From contig NZ_JAFBCX010000007.1 in the NCBI RefSeq assembly GCF_016907955.1, forward strand, positions 336,849 through 400,848: 64,000 nucleotides of DNA, written 5' to 3'. Source of the stretch: Lentzea nigeriaca. Lineage in GTDB: Bacteria > Actinomycetota > Actinomycetes > Mycobacteriales > Pseudonocardiaceae. The translations under genes and the position numbers were made by a program. The notes below the pieces were generated by a model that was given only the letters and a program-made list of their open reading frames with translations, did no database searches and had not been told where the DNA came from. Below are positions 32,769 to 41,169 of this stretch, piece by piece (within the stretch, counting starts at the first letter, position 1; each line of letters opens with the position of its first letter).

Positions 32769-33176
32769 TCAGCAGGACGAGCCGCTGCGTCCCGTCAGCG
32801 CGTCCTCATCGATGTGCACGGTGGCCACGGCGAACGTGCACTTGTCGTTCAGCACGCGGCTGAACGTCCACACGTCGCGCTGGTTCAGCTCACCCTGGGT
32901 GGGCGGAGTGAACGAGCCGCCGCCGCTCAGGCGGACGGACGCGCGGAACGGGGTCGTGGCCTGCACGCGGACGTGGCCGTACTTGCCGCCACAGCCTTCG
33001 AACTGCGTGATGGTGGCCATGGTGGTGGTGCCGCGCTTGACGACACCGGCCGAGCCGACCTGCACCGCGGTCGAGCAGTTCGGCGGCTTCGGTACCGTCG
33101 GTACCTCGGCTGCTTGTGCGACGCCCCCGAAGAGCAGGGCTACGCCGGTCGTGACGATTCCCAGTTTGATCAGCAC
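32769..33176 (-). CDS. Secreted hypothetical protein, 135 aa
   Basis: The N-terminus MLIKLGIVTTGVALLFGGVA is a signal peptide with cleavage near AQA-AEV. The mature part has four Cys (PPNCSTAV, FEGCGGKYG, NDKCTFAV and a C-terminal SSC), which can form two disulphides, and strands such as GHVRVQATTPFRASVRLSGG. I do not recognise the family. It is isolated between an acyl-CoA dehydrogenase and a gene remnant. Confidence 0.7.
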   Translation of the reverse strand: MLIKLGIVTTGVALLFGGVAQAAEVPTVPKPPNCSTAVQVGSAGVVKRGTTTMATITQFEGCGGKYGHVRVQATTPFRASVRLSGGGSFTPPTQGELNQRDVWTFSRVLNDKCTFAVATVHIDEDALTGRSGSSC

Positions 33177-33231
33177 GTACGTGAACGTAGGTCGCGTTGG
33201 TTAGCCGACGGTAAATCGGCGAACGCGTGGA

Positions 33232-33465
33232 GTGACGCCTGGCGGTGAAGCTCGCGAACGTCGACGCGCCTGCCGCGGACGAGTGTCTGCACGAGGATTC
33301 CGCAGGCGGCTCGGCGAGCTGTTGCCGGAGGGGACTCCGGTGACCGTGGCCTGGGAAGGGCCGTTCGCGGCAATGTCCGCGCGGGACGGGACGCGAGGCC
33401 GTGCCGACGCTTTACCGCAAGGAGGCCGGGCTGCGGAACGTCGCCAAGGGGCTCGGGTGAGTTTG
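33232..33465 (+). pseudogene. Remnant of a thermonuclease (SNase-like) gene
   Basis: Segments in different plus-strand frames read in order as a staphylococcal-nuclease-like protein: VKLANVDAPAADECLHEDS (the strand carrying the family Asp), then RRLGELLPEGTPVTVAWEGP, then TLYRKEAGLRNVAKGLG before a stop. At least two frameshifts separate them and the conserved catalytic part is lost. No ribosome site or start is seen. The rest of 33177-33518 holds nothing else except the ribosome site of the next gene. Confidence 0.5.
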
Positions 33466-33518
33466 GTAGCCTCCGGAACGCCCCGTGGTCTGGGGTGAAC
33501 CCATCTTGGAGGAACGTC

Positions 33519-34676
33519 GTGCGCACGTTGACCCATGCCGAGTTCATGGCGATGCGGCGTTTCCCCGCGCTCGACGGCCTGCGCGCGTTCGCCGCCGTCA
33601 TCGTGGTGGTCTTCCACTTCGGCGGGGCCGAGTGGAAGTGGCTGTCCGGGTGGGTCGGCGTCTACCTCTTCTTCGTGCTGTCCGGCTTCCTGATCACGAC
33701 GCTGCTGCTGCGCGAGCAGGACACCAAGGGCCGGATCTCGCTCAAGAACTTCTACATCCGGCGCGTTTTCCGGATCATGCCGCCGTACTTCGTGATCTTC
33801 GCCTTCATCATGGCGTTCTTCTACCTGCGCGGCGACTTCTTCACGATCCGCTACCCGGAGACGCTGAAGTACTACCTGACGTTCATGAACGAGTTCCTCC
33901 CCGAGGGCATGCGGGGCGCTCCGAACGACTACTTCTCCGGCTCGTGGACGCTCGGCATCGAGCAGAAGTTCTACCTGGTCTGGCCCGCGCTGATGGTCTT
34001 CGCGGGTGTGGCCGCCGCCCGGCGCCGCGTCTACATCGCGCTGGGTGCGATGGCCGTGCTGATCGCGTGCATCCCGCTCACCGCCGGCTGGTACACCAGC
34101 TACTCGATGACCGCGCTGTACACGTCGACGGTGCACTACGTGGTGCTGCTGATCGGCGCGCTGCTGGCGATCGTCATGAATAGCAAGCGCCTGTTCAAGC
34201 TCGTCCAGCCGCTGACCCACCCGCTGGTAGCGCCGGTGTCGATGATCGGGTTCGCCGTGCTGCACGTGAACATGGAGACCCTCTGGCACTCCACCGACAA
34301 CGCCGTGGTGCTGCTGCTGGCCTACGCGGTGCTGACGGCGATGCTGATCGTGTCGCTGCTGGGCCGCAACCCGGTGACGTGGCTGCTGTCGACCGCGCCG
34401 ATGCGGTTCGTCGGCGACCGCTCCTACTCGCTGTACCTGTTCCAGGGCATCGCGGGCTTCATGGTCGCGGCGCTGCTGCCCCGGTTCCAGGTCCACGGCA
34501 CGCTCACGGCCGTCGTGGTCACGCTGGTGTCGTTGCTGCTCGCCGACGTGGTGTTCCGCTGGGTCGAGCACCCGGCGATCGAGCTCGGCCGGCGCATCAT
34601 CGCCCGCCGCTCGAAGAAGACCGCCGCGGTCAACCCGCCGGCGAAGGAAGTTCCGCCGGTTCCGGTCGGCGCCTGA
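33519..34676 (+). CDS. Acyltransferase 3 family membrane protein
   Basis: A 385-residue integral membrane acyltransferase with about 10 TM segments. The family signature is near the N-terminus (RRFPALDGLRAFAAVIVVVF H, with the conserved His, then LFFVLSGFLITTLLLREQ) and FYIRRVFRIMPPYF. SWTLGIEQKFYLVWPALMVF is the second conserved region. Such enzymes O-acylate cell-surface polysaccharides or glycolipids, and no glycan cluster is adjacent to say which. GTG 33519 follows GGAGGAACGTC, so I prefer it to the ATG 24 nt upstream. The cytoplasmic tail is Lys- and Pro-rich. Confidence 0.9.
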   Translation: MRTLTHAEFMAMRRFPALDGLRAFAAVIVVVFHFGGAEWKWLSGWVGVYLFFVLSGFLITTLLLREQDTKGRISLKNFYIRRVFRIMPPYFVIFAFIMAFFYLRGDFFTIRYPETLKYYLTFMNEFLPEGMRGAPNDYFSGSWTLGIEQKFYLVWPALMVFAGVAAARRRVYIALGAMAVLIACIPLTAGWYTSYSMTALYTSTVHYVVLLIGALLAIVMNSKRLFKLVQPLTHPLVAPVSMIGFAVLHVNMETLWHSTDNAVVLLLAYAVLTAMLIVSLLGRNPVTWLLSTAPMRFVGDRSYSLYLFQGIAGFMVAALLPRFQVHGTLTAVVVTLVSLLLADVVFRWVEHPAIELGRRIIARRSKKTAAVNPPAKEVPPVPVGA

Positions 34677-34680
34677 ACGA

Positions 34681-35007
34681 TCAGCTCGGCAGCTGCAGCA
34701 CCGCGCCCACGCGCCGGAGCTCGCGGCGGTGCACGGCCAGCAGGACGGTGTCCTCGGCGCGGCGGAAGTGCAGGACTACGAAGTTCGGCTGCGGCGGCTC
34801 GTGGTCGGTGATCAGTTCGACCCAGCCCTCCTCGGGGCTGAACACGATCCGCTCGTCCCAGATGATCTTCGTGGGACCGAAGAACAGCTCTCCCTCTTCC
34901 CAGCGGCCATCCAGGAAGACGTCTCCGTGACCGCGCATCTGATCGTCGCCCGGAGGACCCAACAACTCCCCGAGCACGCCCCCGAGCACCTCGAACAGCC
35001 CAGACAT
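34681..35007 (-). CDS. Hypothetical protein, 108 aa
   Basis: Not recognised. The product begins MSGLFEVLGGVLGELLGPPG and continues with acidic, Trp-rich strands (DVFLDGRWEEGELFFGPTKI, WVELITDHEPPQPNFVVLHF). It has no signal peptide or TM segment and is probably a small soluble beta protein. ATG 35007 follows AAGGGGGACGTC, a good ribosome site. It is convergent with the acyltransferase gene (4-bp gap) and downstream of the MerR regulator on the same strand. Confidence 0.65.
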   Translation of the reverse strand: MSGLFEVLGGVLGELLGPPGDDQMRGHGDVFLDGRWEEGELFFGPTKIIWDERIVFSPEEGWVELITDHEPPQPNFVVLHFRRAEDTVLLAVHRRELRRVGAVLQLPS

Positions 35008-35071
35008 GACGTCCCCCTTCGTTGCTTCAGGAACGAGCTGGGCGCCCAGCCGGTTCCCGTCGCGAAGTGGT

Positions 35072-35992
35072 CTAGCCGAACGGCTGTCCGGCAGCGCGCA
35101 GCCAGGCACGCTCACGTGAGTGGTCCGGCATGGCGGGCCAGCCGTTGATCTTGGCGATCAGCACCCAGTAGCGCTCGGCACGCGGGTCCGCGAAGTCGGA
35201 GAACGTGCGCAGCCGCTCGACGACGCGTTCGTCGTTCGGCACGCCCAGCGCCTCCGCCCAGTTGGCGTTCACGCGGTCCACGATCTCCCGGGCCGCCTCG
35301 GACTCCGGCGCGATACCGGCCTCGAGAGCCTCCCGCGCCTGGGCGATCGCGAAGTTGAACGCCTCCAACTGGTTGTTCTCCGGCGGGCTCATGTCCACGC
35401 CGTCGCGACGCCGTTCCTCGTGCTGCTGCGACATCCGCTTGACCGACGCGCGGAAGTCCGGGTCCTGCACGAGCTTCGCGAGCTCGACCCAGGCCTCCAG
35501 CTGCTCGGTCGTCGGATCGTCCGGCAGCTCGATCCGCACGGACCGCATGTGCTGCTCGAACTGCGGATCCAGCTCGTAGGGCCCGAACACCTCCTCGAAG
35601 AAGTCGTCGAGGATGCGCTGGCGCTCCTCGTCCGACATCCGTGCCAACTCGTTCATCAGTTCCATCTCCCCTCCTTTGGCGACGGCGCGCAGGACGGCAC
35701 GGCGCAGCCGCAACGTCTTCATCTGCGCGTCGATCGCTTCCGCATGTGCCCGCGCCACGTCGGTCACCGTCACCTCGCGGGCGAGAATCCGCCCGGCTGT
35801 CGGCAGGTCCACGCCCAGATCCCTGAGCGTGCGGACCAGCTTGAGCTTCGCGACCGCCTCACTGTCGTAGGTCCGGTAGCCGCCGACCGTTCTCGAGGTG
35901 GGCGGGATGAGGCCCTGGTCGGAGTAGAACCGGATCGTTCGGACGGTGAGGCCGGTCATCTTGGCCAGCTCGCCGATCTGGTAGCGCGTCAC
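35072..35992 (-). CDS. MerR family transcriptional activator with large C-terminal domain
   Basis: A 306-residue MerR protein. The winged helix is TRYQIGELAKMTGLTVRTIR, RFYSDQGLIPPTSRTVGGYR, YDSEAVAKLKLVRTLRDLGV, followed by the coiled-coil dimer helix (about 75-110). The long C-terminal region (about 115-306; DEERQRILDDFFEEVFGPYE, MSQQHEERRRDGVDMS) resembles effector domains of the TipA type but is not assigned. The promoter at 36000-36030 has the 19-bp spacer that MerR proteins untwist, so it should activate its own gene. GTG 35992 lies at about the expected transcription start, so the mRNA is probably leaderless. Confidence 0.87.
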   Translation of the reverse strand: MTRYQIGELAKMTGLTVRTIRFYSDQGLIPPTSRTVGGYRTYDSEAVAKLKLVRTLRDLGVDLPTAGRILAREVTVTDVARAHAEAIDAQMKTLRLRRAVLRAVAKGGEMELMNELARMSDEERQRILDDFFEEVFGPYELDPQFEQHMRSVRIELPDDPTTEQLEAWVELAKLVQDPDFRASVKRMSQQHEERRRDGVDMSPPENNQLEAFNFAIAQAREALEAGIAPESEAAREIVDRVNANWAEALGVPNDERVVERLRTFSDFADPRAERYWVLIAKINGWPAMPDHSRERAWLRAAGQPFG

Positions 35993-35999
35993 GGGGACA

Positions 36000-36030
36000 A
36001 CTCTGAACCCTCCAGTGACTGGAGAGTCAA
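36000..36030 (-). promoter_or_regulatory. MerR-type promoter with 19-bp spacer and operator palindrome
   Basis: On the minus strand TTGACT (36030-36025) and CAGAGT (36005-36000) are separated by exactly 19 bp, and the spacer contains the perfect palindrome CTCCAGTGACTGGAG (36010-36024). This is the classical MerR-regulated architecture. The GTG start at 35992 is only 8 bp beyond the -10 box. Confidence 0.85.
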
Positions 36031-36213
36031 ACCCGATCAACCGACCGGGTGGCTGAGCAGCGAAGACGCACCTTGGACGGGGAGACGCCGACGCAAGGCC
36101 GCGATTCCACCGATCGTGGAATCGCACAACTCAAGGGCACACTTGTAACAGGCCACCAAGATCGCCCGATGACACGTTGGTCGAACATGTCCGGAAAATG
36201 CGGAGGTTGAGCG

Positions 36214-36660
36214 ATGGCGCGCACTCGCAAACGTCGCGTCGCTCGCAAGCCTGCTGCGACCGAAGAAGCTTATTTCATGCCCCCAAGAGCGGACAGCTCC
36301 AAGGACCGCAGAGAATCTGCATTCAAGTTCATCTTGACCGCCACCCCTGCGGCCCTGTCCTTCCTGACCGCATCACTGGCCGCACTTGCCGACATTTCCG
36401 CATTCAGCCGGGTTGTTTCGCTCCTCGATTTCATCCCTGTGCTGGCGGGCTCAATCGGCGTCGTCAGCATCGCTGCCACCACCCTTTACTTCCGGAGCTC
36501 GCGCACCCGGAAGCCGCGAGCGGAGGAGCGGCTGGAGCTCGCGGACATACCCGACCCCGGCGTGCGCGAGATCATCGGATCGGCCGCTCGTGAACAGGCG
36601 TTTCTCGACGCCTACCCAGCTGAGGCCCAGAAGCCGCCAACGCCCGGAGGGGGCAGGTGA
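36214..36660 (+). CDS. Small two-TM membrane protein with basic N-terminus, partner of histone-fold protein
   Basis: A 148-residue protein of no known family. The N-terminus is very basic (ARTRKRRVARK, residues 2-12), two TM helices follow (FILTATPAALSFLTASLAAL at about 39-58 and VVSLLDFIPVLAGSIGVVSI at about 67-86), and the C-terminal 50 residues are cytoplasmic and charged (TRKPRAEERLELADIPDPGV, then Pro-rich). ATG 36214 lies 7 nt after GGAGG. Its stop overlaps the next start as GTGA, so the two products are translationally coupled and probably act together at the membrane. Confidence 0.75.
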   Translation: MARTRKRRVARKPAATEEAYFMPPRADSSKDRRESAFKFILTATPAALSFLTASLAALADISAFSRVVSLLDFIPVLAGSIGVVSIAATTLYFRSSRTRKPRAEERLELADIPDPGVREIIGSAAREQAFLDAYPAEAQKPPTPGGGR

Positions 36661-37160
36661 ACACACAAACGACGTCGCCCGCGCAGTCAGTTCAGGTACC
36701 CTCCGCCCCTGCGACGAACACCAGCGTGCCGAGCAATCTGACCAATGCGGCACAGCTGATCAGTTCAGAACTGTCCCGCGACCCCAACAACGTGATGACG
36801 CTGAGTCCACATGCGGTATCCGCTCTGCAGACCGCACACGCAGCCTTTCTCGGGGACGTCGGACAGGAGTCGATTCGCATCGCCCGGCGAGCGAACTTGC
36901 GAACGGTTGACGACAGCCACGTGAAGGAATCCGCAGCGCGACTCGGACTGCAGCGTGCCCGGAAGTCGGTCGTGGAGACAGCGCTCAACTCGATTGGTGG
37001 CGTGATCGCAGGCGCGGGAATCGCGTCGATTTACGCGGTCAACTTCGCGCCGGGCCCACACTCCAGCCTGGAAAACATCACGGGCGTGGCCATGGCACTT
37101 GTCGGCGGCGTGGCCCTGGCGACCGGGTTGACCATCTCCGCGCTGAAGCACAGGGACTGA
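36657..37160 (+). CDS. Putative membrane-anchored histone-fold protein
   Basis: A 167-residue protein. After a flexible N-terminal 25 residues comes a region with the exact spacing of a histone fold: helix 1 about 28-42 (LTNAAQLISSELSRD), loop/strand VMTLS (46-50), a 30-residue helix 2 (51-80: PHAVSALQTAHAAFLGDVGQ continuing to ARRAN), loop LRTV (81-84, compare RKTV of eukaryotic H4), and helix 3 DDSHVKESAARLG. AVxALQxA...AFL matches the histone H3 core pattern. Two TM segments follow (about 104-128 and 139-162). GTG 36657 overlaps the previous stop. I infer a DNA- or protein-binding dimer tethered to the membrane; the function is unknown and the fold is inferred by eye only. Confidence 0.7.
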   Translation: MNTQTTSPAQSVQVPSAPATNTSVPSNLTNAAQLISSELSRDPNNVMTLSPHAVSALQTAHAAFLGDVGQESIRIARRANLRTVDDSHVKESAARLGLQRARKSVVETALNSIGGVIAGAGIASIYAVNFAPGPHSSLENITGVAMALVGGVALATGLTISALKHRD

Positions 37161-37164
37161 GAAG

Positions 37165-37201
37165 CGCGAAGGCCCCCGCACCCGAGTGCAGGGGCCTCGC
37201 G
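37165..37201. terminator. Bidirectional terminator between histone-fold operon and bkd operon
   Basis: CGCGAAGGCCCC and GGGGCCTCGCG, with CGCAC/GTGC continuing the stem, form a long hairpin with loop CCGA. It lies between convergent operons and serves both. Confidence 0.75.
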
Positions 37202-37213
37202 TCACGAGTTCGC

Positions 37214-38578
37214 TCAGTAGGTCATCGCGAAGCCAGGGTCGGCCAGCAGCGCGCCGACGTCGGCCAGGAACTGCGAGCCCTGCTGGCCGTCGACCACGCG
37301 GTGGTCGAAGGAGAGCGCGAGCTGGCAGATCTTGCGAATCTTGATCTCGCCGTCGACCACCCACGGCATGTCACGGATCGCGCCCAGGGCGAGGATCGCG
37401 GACTCGCCGGGGTTGAGGATCGGCGTGCCGGTGTCGACGCCGAAGACGCCGACGTTGGTGATCGTGATGGTGCCGTTCATCATGTCGGCCGGTGCGGTCT
37501 TGCCGTCACGGGCGACGGCGGCGAGCTCGTCGAGCGCGATCGCCAGTTCCTTCAACGACATCCGGTCGGCGTCGCGGACCTTCGGCACCACCAGGCCGCG
37601 CGGTGTGGCAGCCGCGATGCCCAGGTGGACGTAGTCCTTGTAGACGATCTCGTTCGCGGCGCTGTCCCACGTCGCGTTGACGTCCGGCGTGCGGCGGGTG
37701 GCCAGCACGACCGCCTTGGCGCAGAACGCGAGCGGCGTCAGCTTCACGCCGCGGAACTCCGGGTGGTTCTTCAGGCGGGCCCGAAGCTCCATCATCGGCG
37801 TGACGTCGACCGTCAGGAACTCGGTGACGTGCGGTGCGGTGAACGCGCTGTCCACCATCGCCTGCGCGGTGGCCTTGCGGACGCCCTTGATCGGGACCCT
37901 GCGCTCGCGCGAGCCGTTGTCCACATAGGACGGTGCGGCGACGGGGGTCGGTGCGGCGACGGCGCTTTCGACGTCCTCGCGGGTGATCACGCCGTCCGGA
38001 CCGGAGCCCGTGAGCGCGTACAGGTCGACACCGAGGTCCTTGGCCAGCTTGCGCACCGGCGGCTTGGCCAGCGGCACGTAGCCACCGGGAGCCTGAGCCG
38101 GAACAGCAGGCGCCGCAACGGGTTCCGGCGCCACGACCGGAGTGGGAGCGGCAACGGCGGCAGGAGCAGCCGTGTCCTTGCGCGCACGACGCTTGGCCGT
38201 GCCGGACTTCGGGCCGTAGCCGACGAGCGTCGCGATGCGTCCGCCCGGCATCTCCTCACCGATCTTGCCGGACGAGGTGCCGTTCGCCTCGGCGGCAGCG
38301 GGCGCCGGAGCAACGGGTGCGGCGGCGCCACCGGGGTCGGTGTCGATCGTGATGATCGGGACGCCCACCTCGACGGTCTGGCCGGGCTCGGCGTGCAGCT
38401 CGGTCACGACACCGGCCCACGGGCACGGCAGCTCGACGGCGGCCTTGGCCGTCTCGATCTCGACGATGATCTGGTTGACCGTGACGGTGTCACCCGGCTT
38501 GACGTGCCAGGTGAGGATCTCGGCCTCGGTCAGCCCCTCTGCCGTGTCGGGCAGGGGGAATTGCTTGTACTGCGGCAT
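37214..38578 (-). CDS. bkdC: Branched-chain 2-oxoacid dehydrogenase E2 (dihydrolipoamide acyltransferase)
   Basis: A 454-residue E2 chain. The lipoyl domain (1-80) has the lipoylated Lys in VEIETAKAAVEL. An Ala/Pro-rich linker and the peripheral-subunit-binding domain follow (PPVRKLAKDLGVDLYALTGS, GPDGVITREDVE). The catalytic domain has the active-site His motif LSFDHRVVDGQQGSQFL near the C-terminus. With the E1 genes just upstream it transfers branched-chain acyl groups (from Val, Leu and Ile catabolism) to CoA, supplying precursors for branched fatty acids. ATG 38578 is the family start. It lies 14 nt after E1 beta. The E3 component is not encoded here. The gene symbol is given on general resemblance. 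Confidence 0.92.
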   Translation of the reverse strand: MPQYKQFPLPDTAEGLTEAEILTWHVKPGDTVTVNQIIVEIETAKAAVELPCPWAGVVTELHAEPGQTVEVGVPIITIDTDPGGAAAPVAPAPAAAEANGTSSGKIGEEMPGGRIATLVGYGPKSGTAKRRARKDTAAPAAVAAPTPVVAPEPVAAPAVPAQAPGGYVPLAKPPVRKLAKDLGVDLYALTGSGPDGVITREDVESAVAAPTPVAAPSYVDNGSRERRVPIKGVRKATAQAMVDSAFTAPHVTEFLTVDVTPMMELRARLKNHPEFRGVKLTPLAFCAKAVVLATRRTPDVNATWDSAANEIVYKDYVHLGIAAATPRGLVVPKVRDADRMSLKELAIALDELAAVARDGKTAPADMMNGTITITNVGVFGVDTGTPILNPGESAILALGAIRDMPWVVDGEIKIRKICQLALSFDHRVVDGQQGSQFLADVGALLADPGFAMTY

Positions 38579-38592
38579 TTCCGTTGTTCCCC

Positions 38593-39618
38593 TTACCAGG
38601 CGAGAGAGCGGTCGACGGCGTGCAGCACCCGGTCGAGGTCGGGGAGGAACTCCTCCTCGAGCTTCGACGGCGGGTACGGGGTGTCGAAACCGGTCACCCG
38701 CAGCACCGGTGCCTGCAACGAGTAGAAGCACTCCTGCTGGACCTTGGCTGCGATCTCACTGGCGATCGAGGACTCGGACGGCGCCTCGGACACGACGACC
38801 AGACGGCCGGTGCGGCGCACCGACTCGAACACGGGCGCGAGGTCGAGCGGCGACAGCGTGCGCAGGTCGATGACCTCCAGCGACGTGCCGTCCTCCGCGG
38901 CCGCGGTGGCGGCGTCGAGTGCCGTGCGGACCATCGGGCCGTACGCGACGAGCGTCGCGTCCGTGCCGGTGCGCAGAACCCGCGACTTGAACAGCGGGCC
39001 GGGCTGGGCCGTGGTGTCGACCTCGCCCTTCTCGTAGTAGCGGCGCTTGGGCTCGAAGAACAGCACCGGGTCGTCGCAGTCGATCGCCTGCTGGATCATC
39101 CAGTACGCGTCGGACGGGTTCGAGCACGAGACGACCTTGAGGCCGGCGGTGTGCGCGAAGTACGACTCTGGCGACTCCGAGTGGTGCTCGACGGCGCCGA
39201 TGCCACCGCCGAAGGGCACGCGGATCACCATGGGCAATTTGATCTTGCCCTGGGTGCGGTAGTGCAGCTTCGCGACCTGCGACACGATCTGGTCGAAGCC
39301 GGGGAAGATGAAGCCGTCGAACTGGATCTCGCACACCGGGCGGTAGCCGCGGATCGCGAGGCCGACGGCGGTGCCGATGATGCCGGACTCCGCGAGCGGC
39401 GTGTCGAGCACGCGCTGCTCACCGAAGTCCTTCTGCAGACCGTCGGTAATTCGGAAGACACCGCCGAGCTTGCCGATGTCCTCGCCCATCATGATGACCT
39501 TGGGGTTGGCCTCCATGGCCGCCCTCAGGCCCATGTTCAGCGCCTTGGAGATCGTGAGCGTCTGCACCGGGGTCGCCGGGGCAGCGGTCGTGGATCGGTC
39601 CATGGTCGGAGCAGCCAT
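38593..39618 (-). CDS. bkdB: Branched-chain 2-oxoacid dehydrogenase E1 beta subunit
   Basis: A 341-residue transketolase-like subunit. Conserved stretches are KVIMMGEDIGKLGGVFRITD (TPP-binding Glu region), RVLDTPLAESGIIGTAVGLA, YRPVCEIQFDGFIFPGFDQI and VRVPFGGGIGAVEHHSESPE, and the C-terminal domain begins DATLVAYGPMVRTALDAATA. It pairs with E1 alpha (encoded upstream) to decarboxylate branched-chain 2-oxoacids. Its ATG shares one base with the E1 alpha stop (TGATG), so synthesis of the two subunits is coupled. Confidence 0.94.
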   Translation of the reverse strand: MAAPTMDRSTTAAPATPVQTLTISKALNMGLRAAMEANPKVIMMGEDIGKLGGVFRITDGLQKDFGEQRVLDTPLAESGIIGTAVGLAIRGYRPVCEIQFDGFIFPGFDQIVSQVAKLHYRTQGKIKLPMVIRVPFGGGIGAVEHHSESPESYFAHTAGLKVVSCSNPSDAYWMIQQAIDCDDPVLFFEPKRRYYEKGEVDTTAQPGPLFKSRVLRTGTDATLVAYGPMVRTALDAATAAAEDGTSLEVIDLRTLSPLDLAPVFESVRRTGRLVVVSEAPSESSIASEIAAKVQQECFYSLQAPVLRVTGFDTPYPPSKLEEEFLPDLDRVLHAVDRSLAW

Positions 39619-40814
39619 CAGTGCTCACCTCCAGCAAAACCCGAGACGTAGTCGAGGAATTCGTCGCGCTGCGCTTCGAGGTTGGGGTTGCCCTCGGCGT
39701 AGACGTTGCTGAAGATCCGTTGAGCGGGCGGGTCCGGCATGTTGACGCAGAACTCACGCAGGTTCTCGGCGAGCTCGTCGGCCTCCGCCTCGACGCCCGC
39801 GAAGAACTCCTGGTCGGCCCACTGCTGCCGGACCAGGTAGACCTTGACCCGCTCGATCGGGTCCTTGAGCTTCCACAGCTCCAGCTCGTCCGACAGCCGG
39901 TAGCGGGTCGGGTCGTCGGAGGTGGTGTGGGCGTCCATGCGGTAGGTGAACGCCTCGATCAGGATCGGGCCGTTGCCGTGGCGGCACTCGTCCAACGCCC
40001 AGCGCGTGACGGCCAGCGTGGCGAGCACGTCGTTGCCGTCGACGCGGATGCCGGGGAAGCCGTAGCCGCGGGCGCGCTGGTAGAGCGGCAGGCGCGACTG
40101 GCGCTCGGTGGGCTCGGAGATGGCCCACTGGTTGTTCTGGCAGAAGAAGACCAGCGGCGCGTCGTAGACCGCCGCCCACACGAAGCCCTCGTGCACGTCA
40201 CCCTGGGAGGTCGCGCCGTCGCCGAAGAACACCATGGTGGCTTCGCCGTCGTCGTCGCCGACCTTGCCGTCGAACTTCTGGCCCATCGCGTACCCGGCCG
40301 CGTTGAGGACCTGGTTGCCGATGACGATCGTGTACGGGTGGAAGCGCTTCTCGACCGGGTCCCACGTGCCCTGGTCGGTGCCGCGGAAGATGCCCAGCAG
40401 CTCCGTCGGGTGCACGCCGCGGGTCCACGCGATGCCGTGCTCGCGGTAGCTGGGGAACGCCATGTCGGTCGGGCGCATCGCGCGGCCGGCGCCGATCTGC
40501 GCGGCCTCCTGGCCGAGCAGCGGCACCCAGATGCCGAGCTGGCCCTTGCGCTGCAGCGCGTTGGCCTCGCGGTCGACCCGGCGGATGAGGACCATGTCGC
40601 GGTAGAGACCGCGCAGCTCCTCCGCCGAGATGTCGATGTCGAAGTCGGGGTGCGTGACGCGCTCACCCTCGGGAGTGAGGAGCTGCACCAGGTCGGCGCC
40701 ACCCTCGTCTGTCGCTCGCAAGCCTGCGATCACCTGTTCCGCTGTCGGTTTTGCGGCAGTGGCGGCCGGCGCTGCGTCCGGCTCAGGGTGCGTCCATTGC
40801 TCAGGGGACGACAT
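39618..40814 (-). CDS. bkdA: Branched-chain 2-oxoacid dehydrogenase E1 alpha subunit
   Basis: A 398-residue E1 alpha. The TPP motif is MVFFGDGATSQGDVHEGFVW through FFCQNNQWAISEP (GDG-x-NN), and the regulatory-loop region is TYRMDAHTTSDDPTRYR. The N-terminal about 40 residues (MSSPEQWTHPEPDAAPAATA) are a low-complexity extension. The length, and SYREHGIAW and LLGQEAAQIGAGRAM, favour branched-chain rather than pyruvate specificity; a pyruvate role is not excluded. ATG 40814 follows GAGGAGAAGGCGC. First gene of the operon. Confidence 0.93.
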   Translation of the reverse strand: MSSPEQWTHPEPDAAPAATAAKPTAEQVIAGLRATDEGGADLVQLLTPEGERVTHPDFDIDISAEELRGLYRDMVLIRRVDREANALQRKGQLGIWVPLLGQEAAQIGAGRAMRPTDMAFPSYREHGIAWTRGVHPTELLGIFRGTDQGTWDPVEKRFHPYTIVIGNQVLNAAGYAMGQKFDGKVGDDDGEATMVFFGDGATSQGDVHEGFVWAAVYDAPLVFFCQNNQWAISEPTERQSRLPLYQRARGYGFPGIRVDGNDVLATLAVTRWALDECRHGNGPILIEAFTYRMDAHTTSDDPTRYRLSDELELWKLKDPIERVKVYLVRQQWADQEFFAGVEAEADELAENLREFCVNMPDPPAQRIFSNVYAEGNPNLEAQRDEFLDYVSGFAGGEH

Positions 40815-41169
40815 GCGCCTTCTCCTCTGTCTCTCCGACCGCCTGATCGCTCGTGACGACCTCGTGCGGCGACGCCGGCGGTCGCCGCCAACCCTGGTGG
40901 GGCCGGAGGCATCCGTCGGCGTTGACGGTGGCTTACGACCACATCCTGACACGGCCTCCGCCGTGTTGGTGAGACCCGTCCCACTTCGTAACACACGAGT
41001 CAACGTTCTGATCAGCGACAACAGTCGGAGGTTCGACCTTTTGCCCTCCGACTACGCCGTCCGATTACCGGACGTCGTTGTCCCGGTTACCGATCGTTAA
41101 CTTCTGCGGAGGTCTCCAGGGACACGGTTGTGGACGCGGACGGAGGCGGAGTCGTGACAGGATCGAGAG
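40815..41169. other. Divergent intergenic region, bkd operon and M20 dipeptidase
   Basis: This 355-bp region must contain the bkd promoter (minus) and the dipeptidase promoter (plus). Repeated TTACCGG/TTACCGA-type words near 41065-41100 (CGATTACCGGACG, CGGTTACCGATCG) may be regulator half-sites. I see no gene and no certain -35/-10 pair. Confidence 0.4.

Noticed and set aside
37214..40814. Pyruvate dehydrogenase complex
   Set aside because: The separate E1 alpha and beta chains and their sequence fit the branched-chain 2-oxoacid type better; actinomycetes usually use the single-chain AceE for pyruvate. Not fully excluded.
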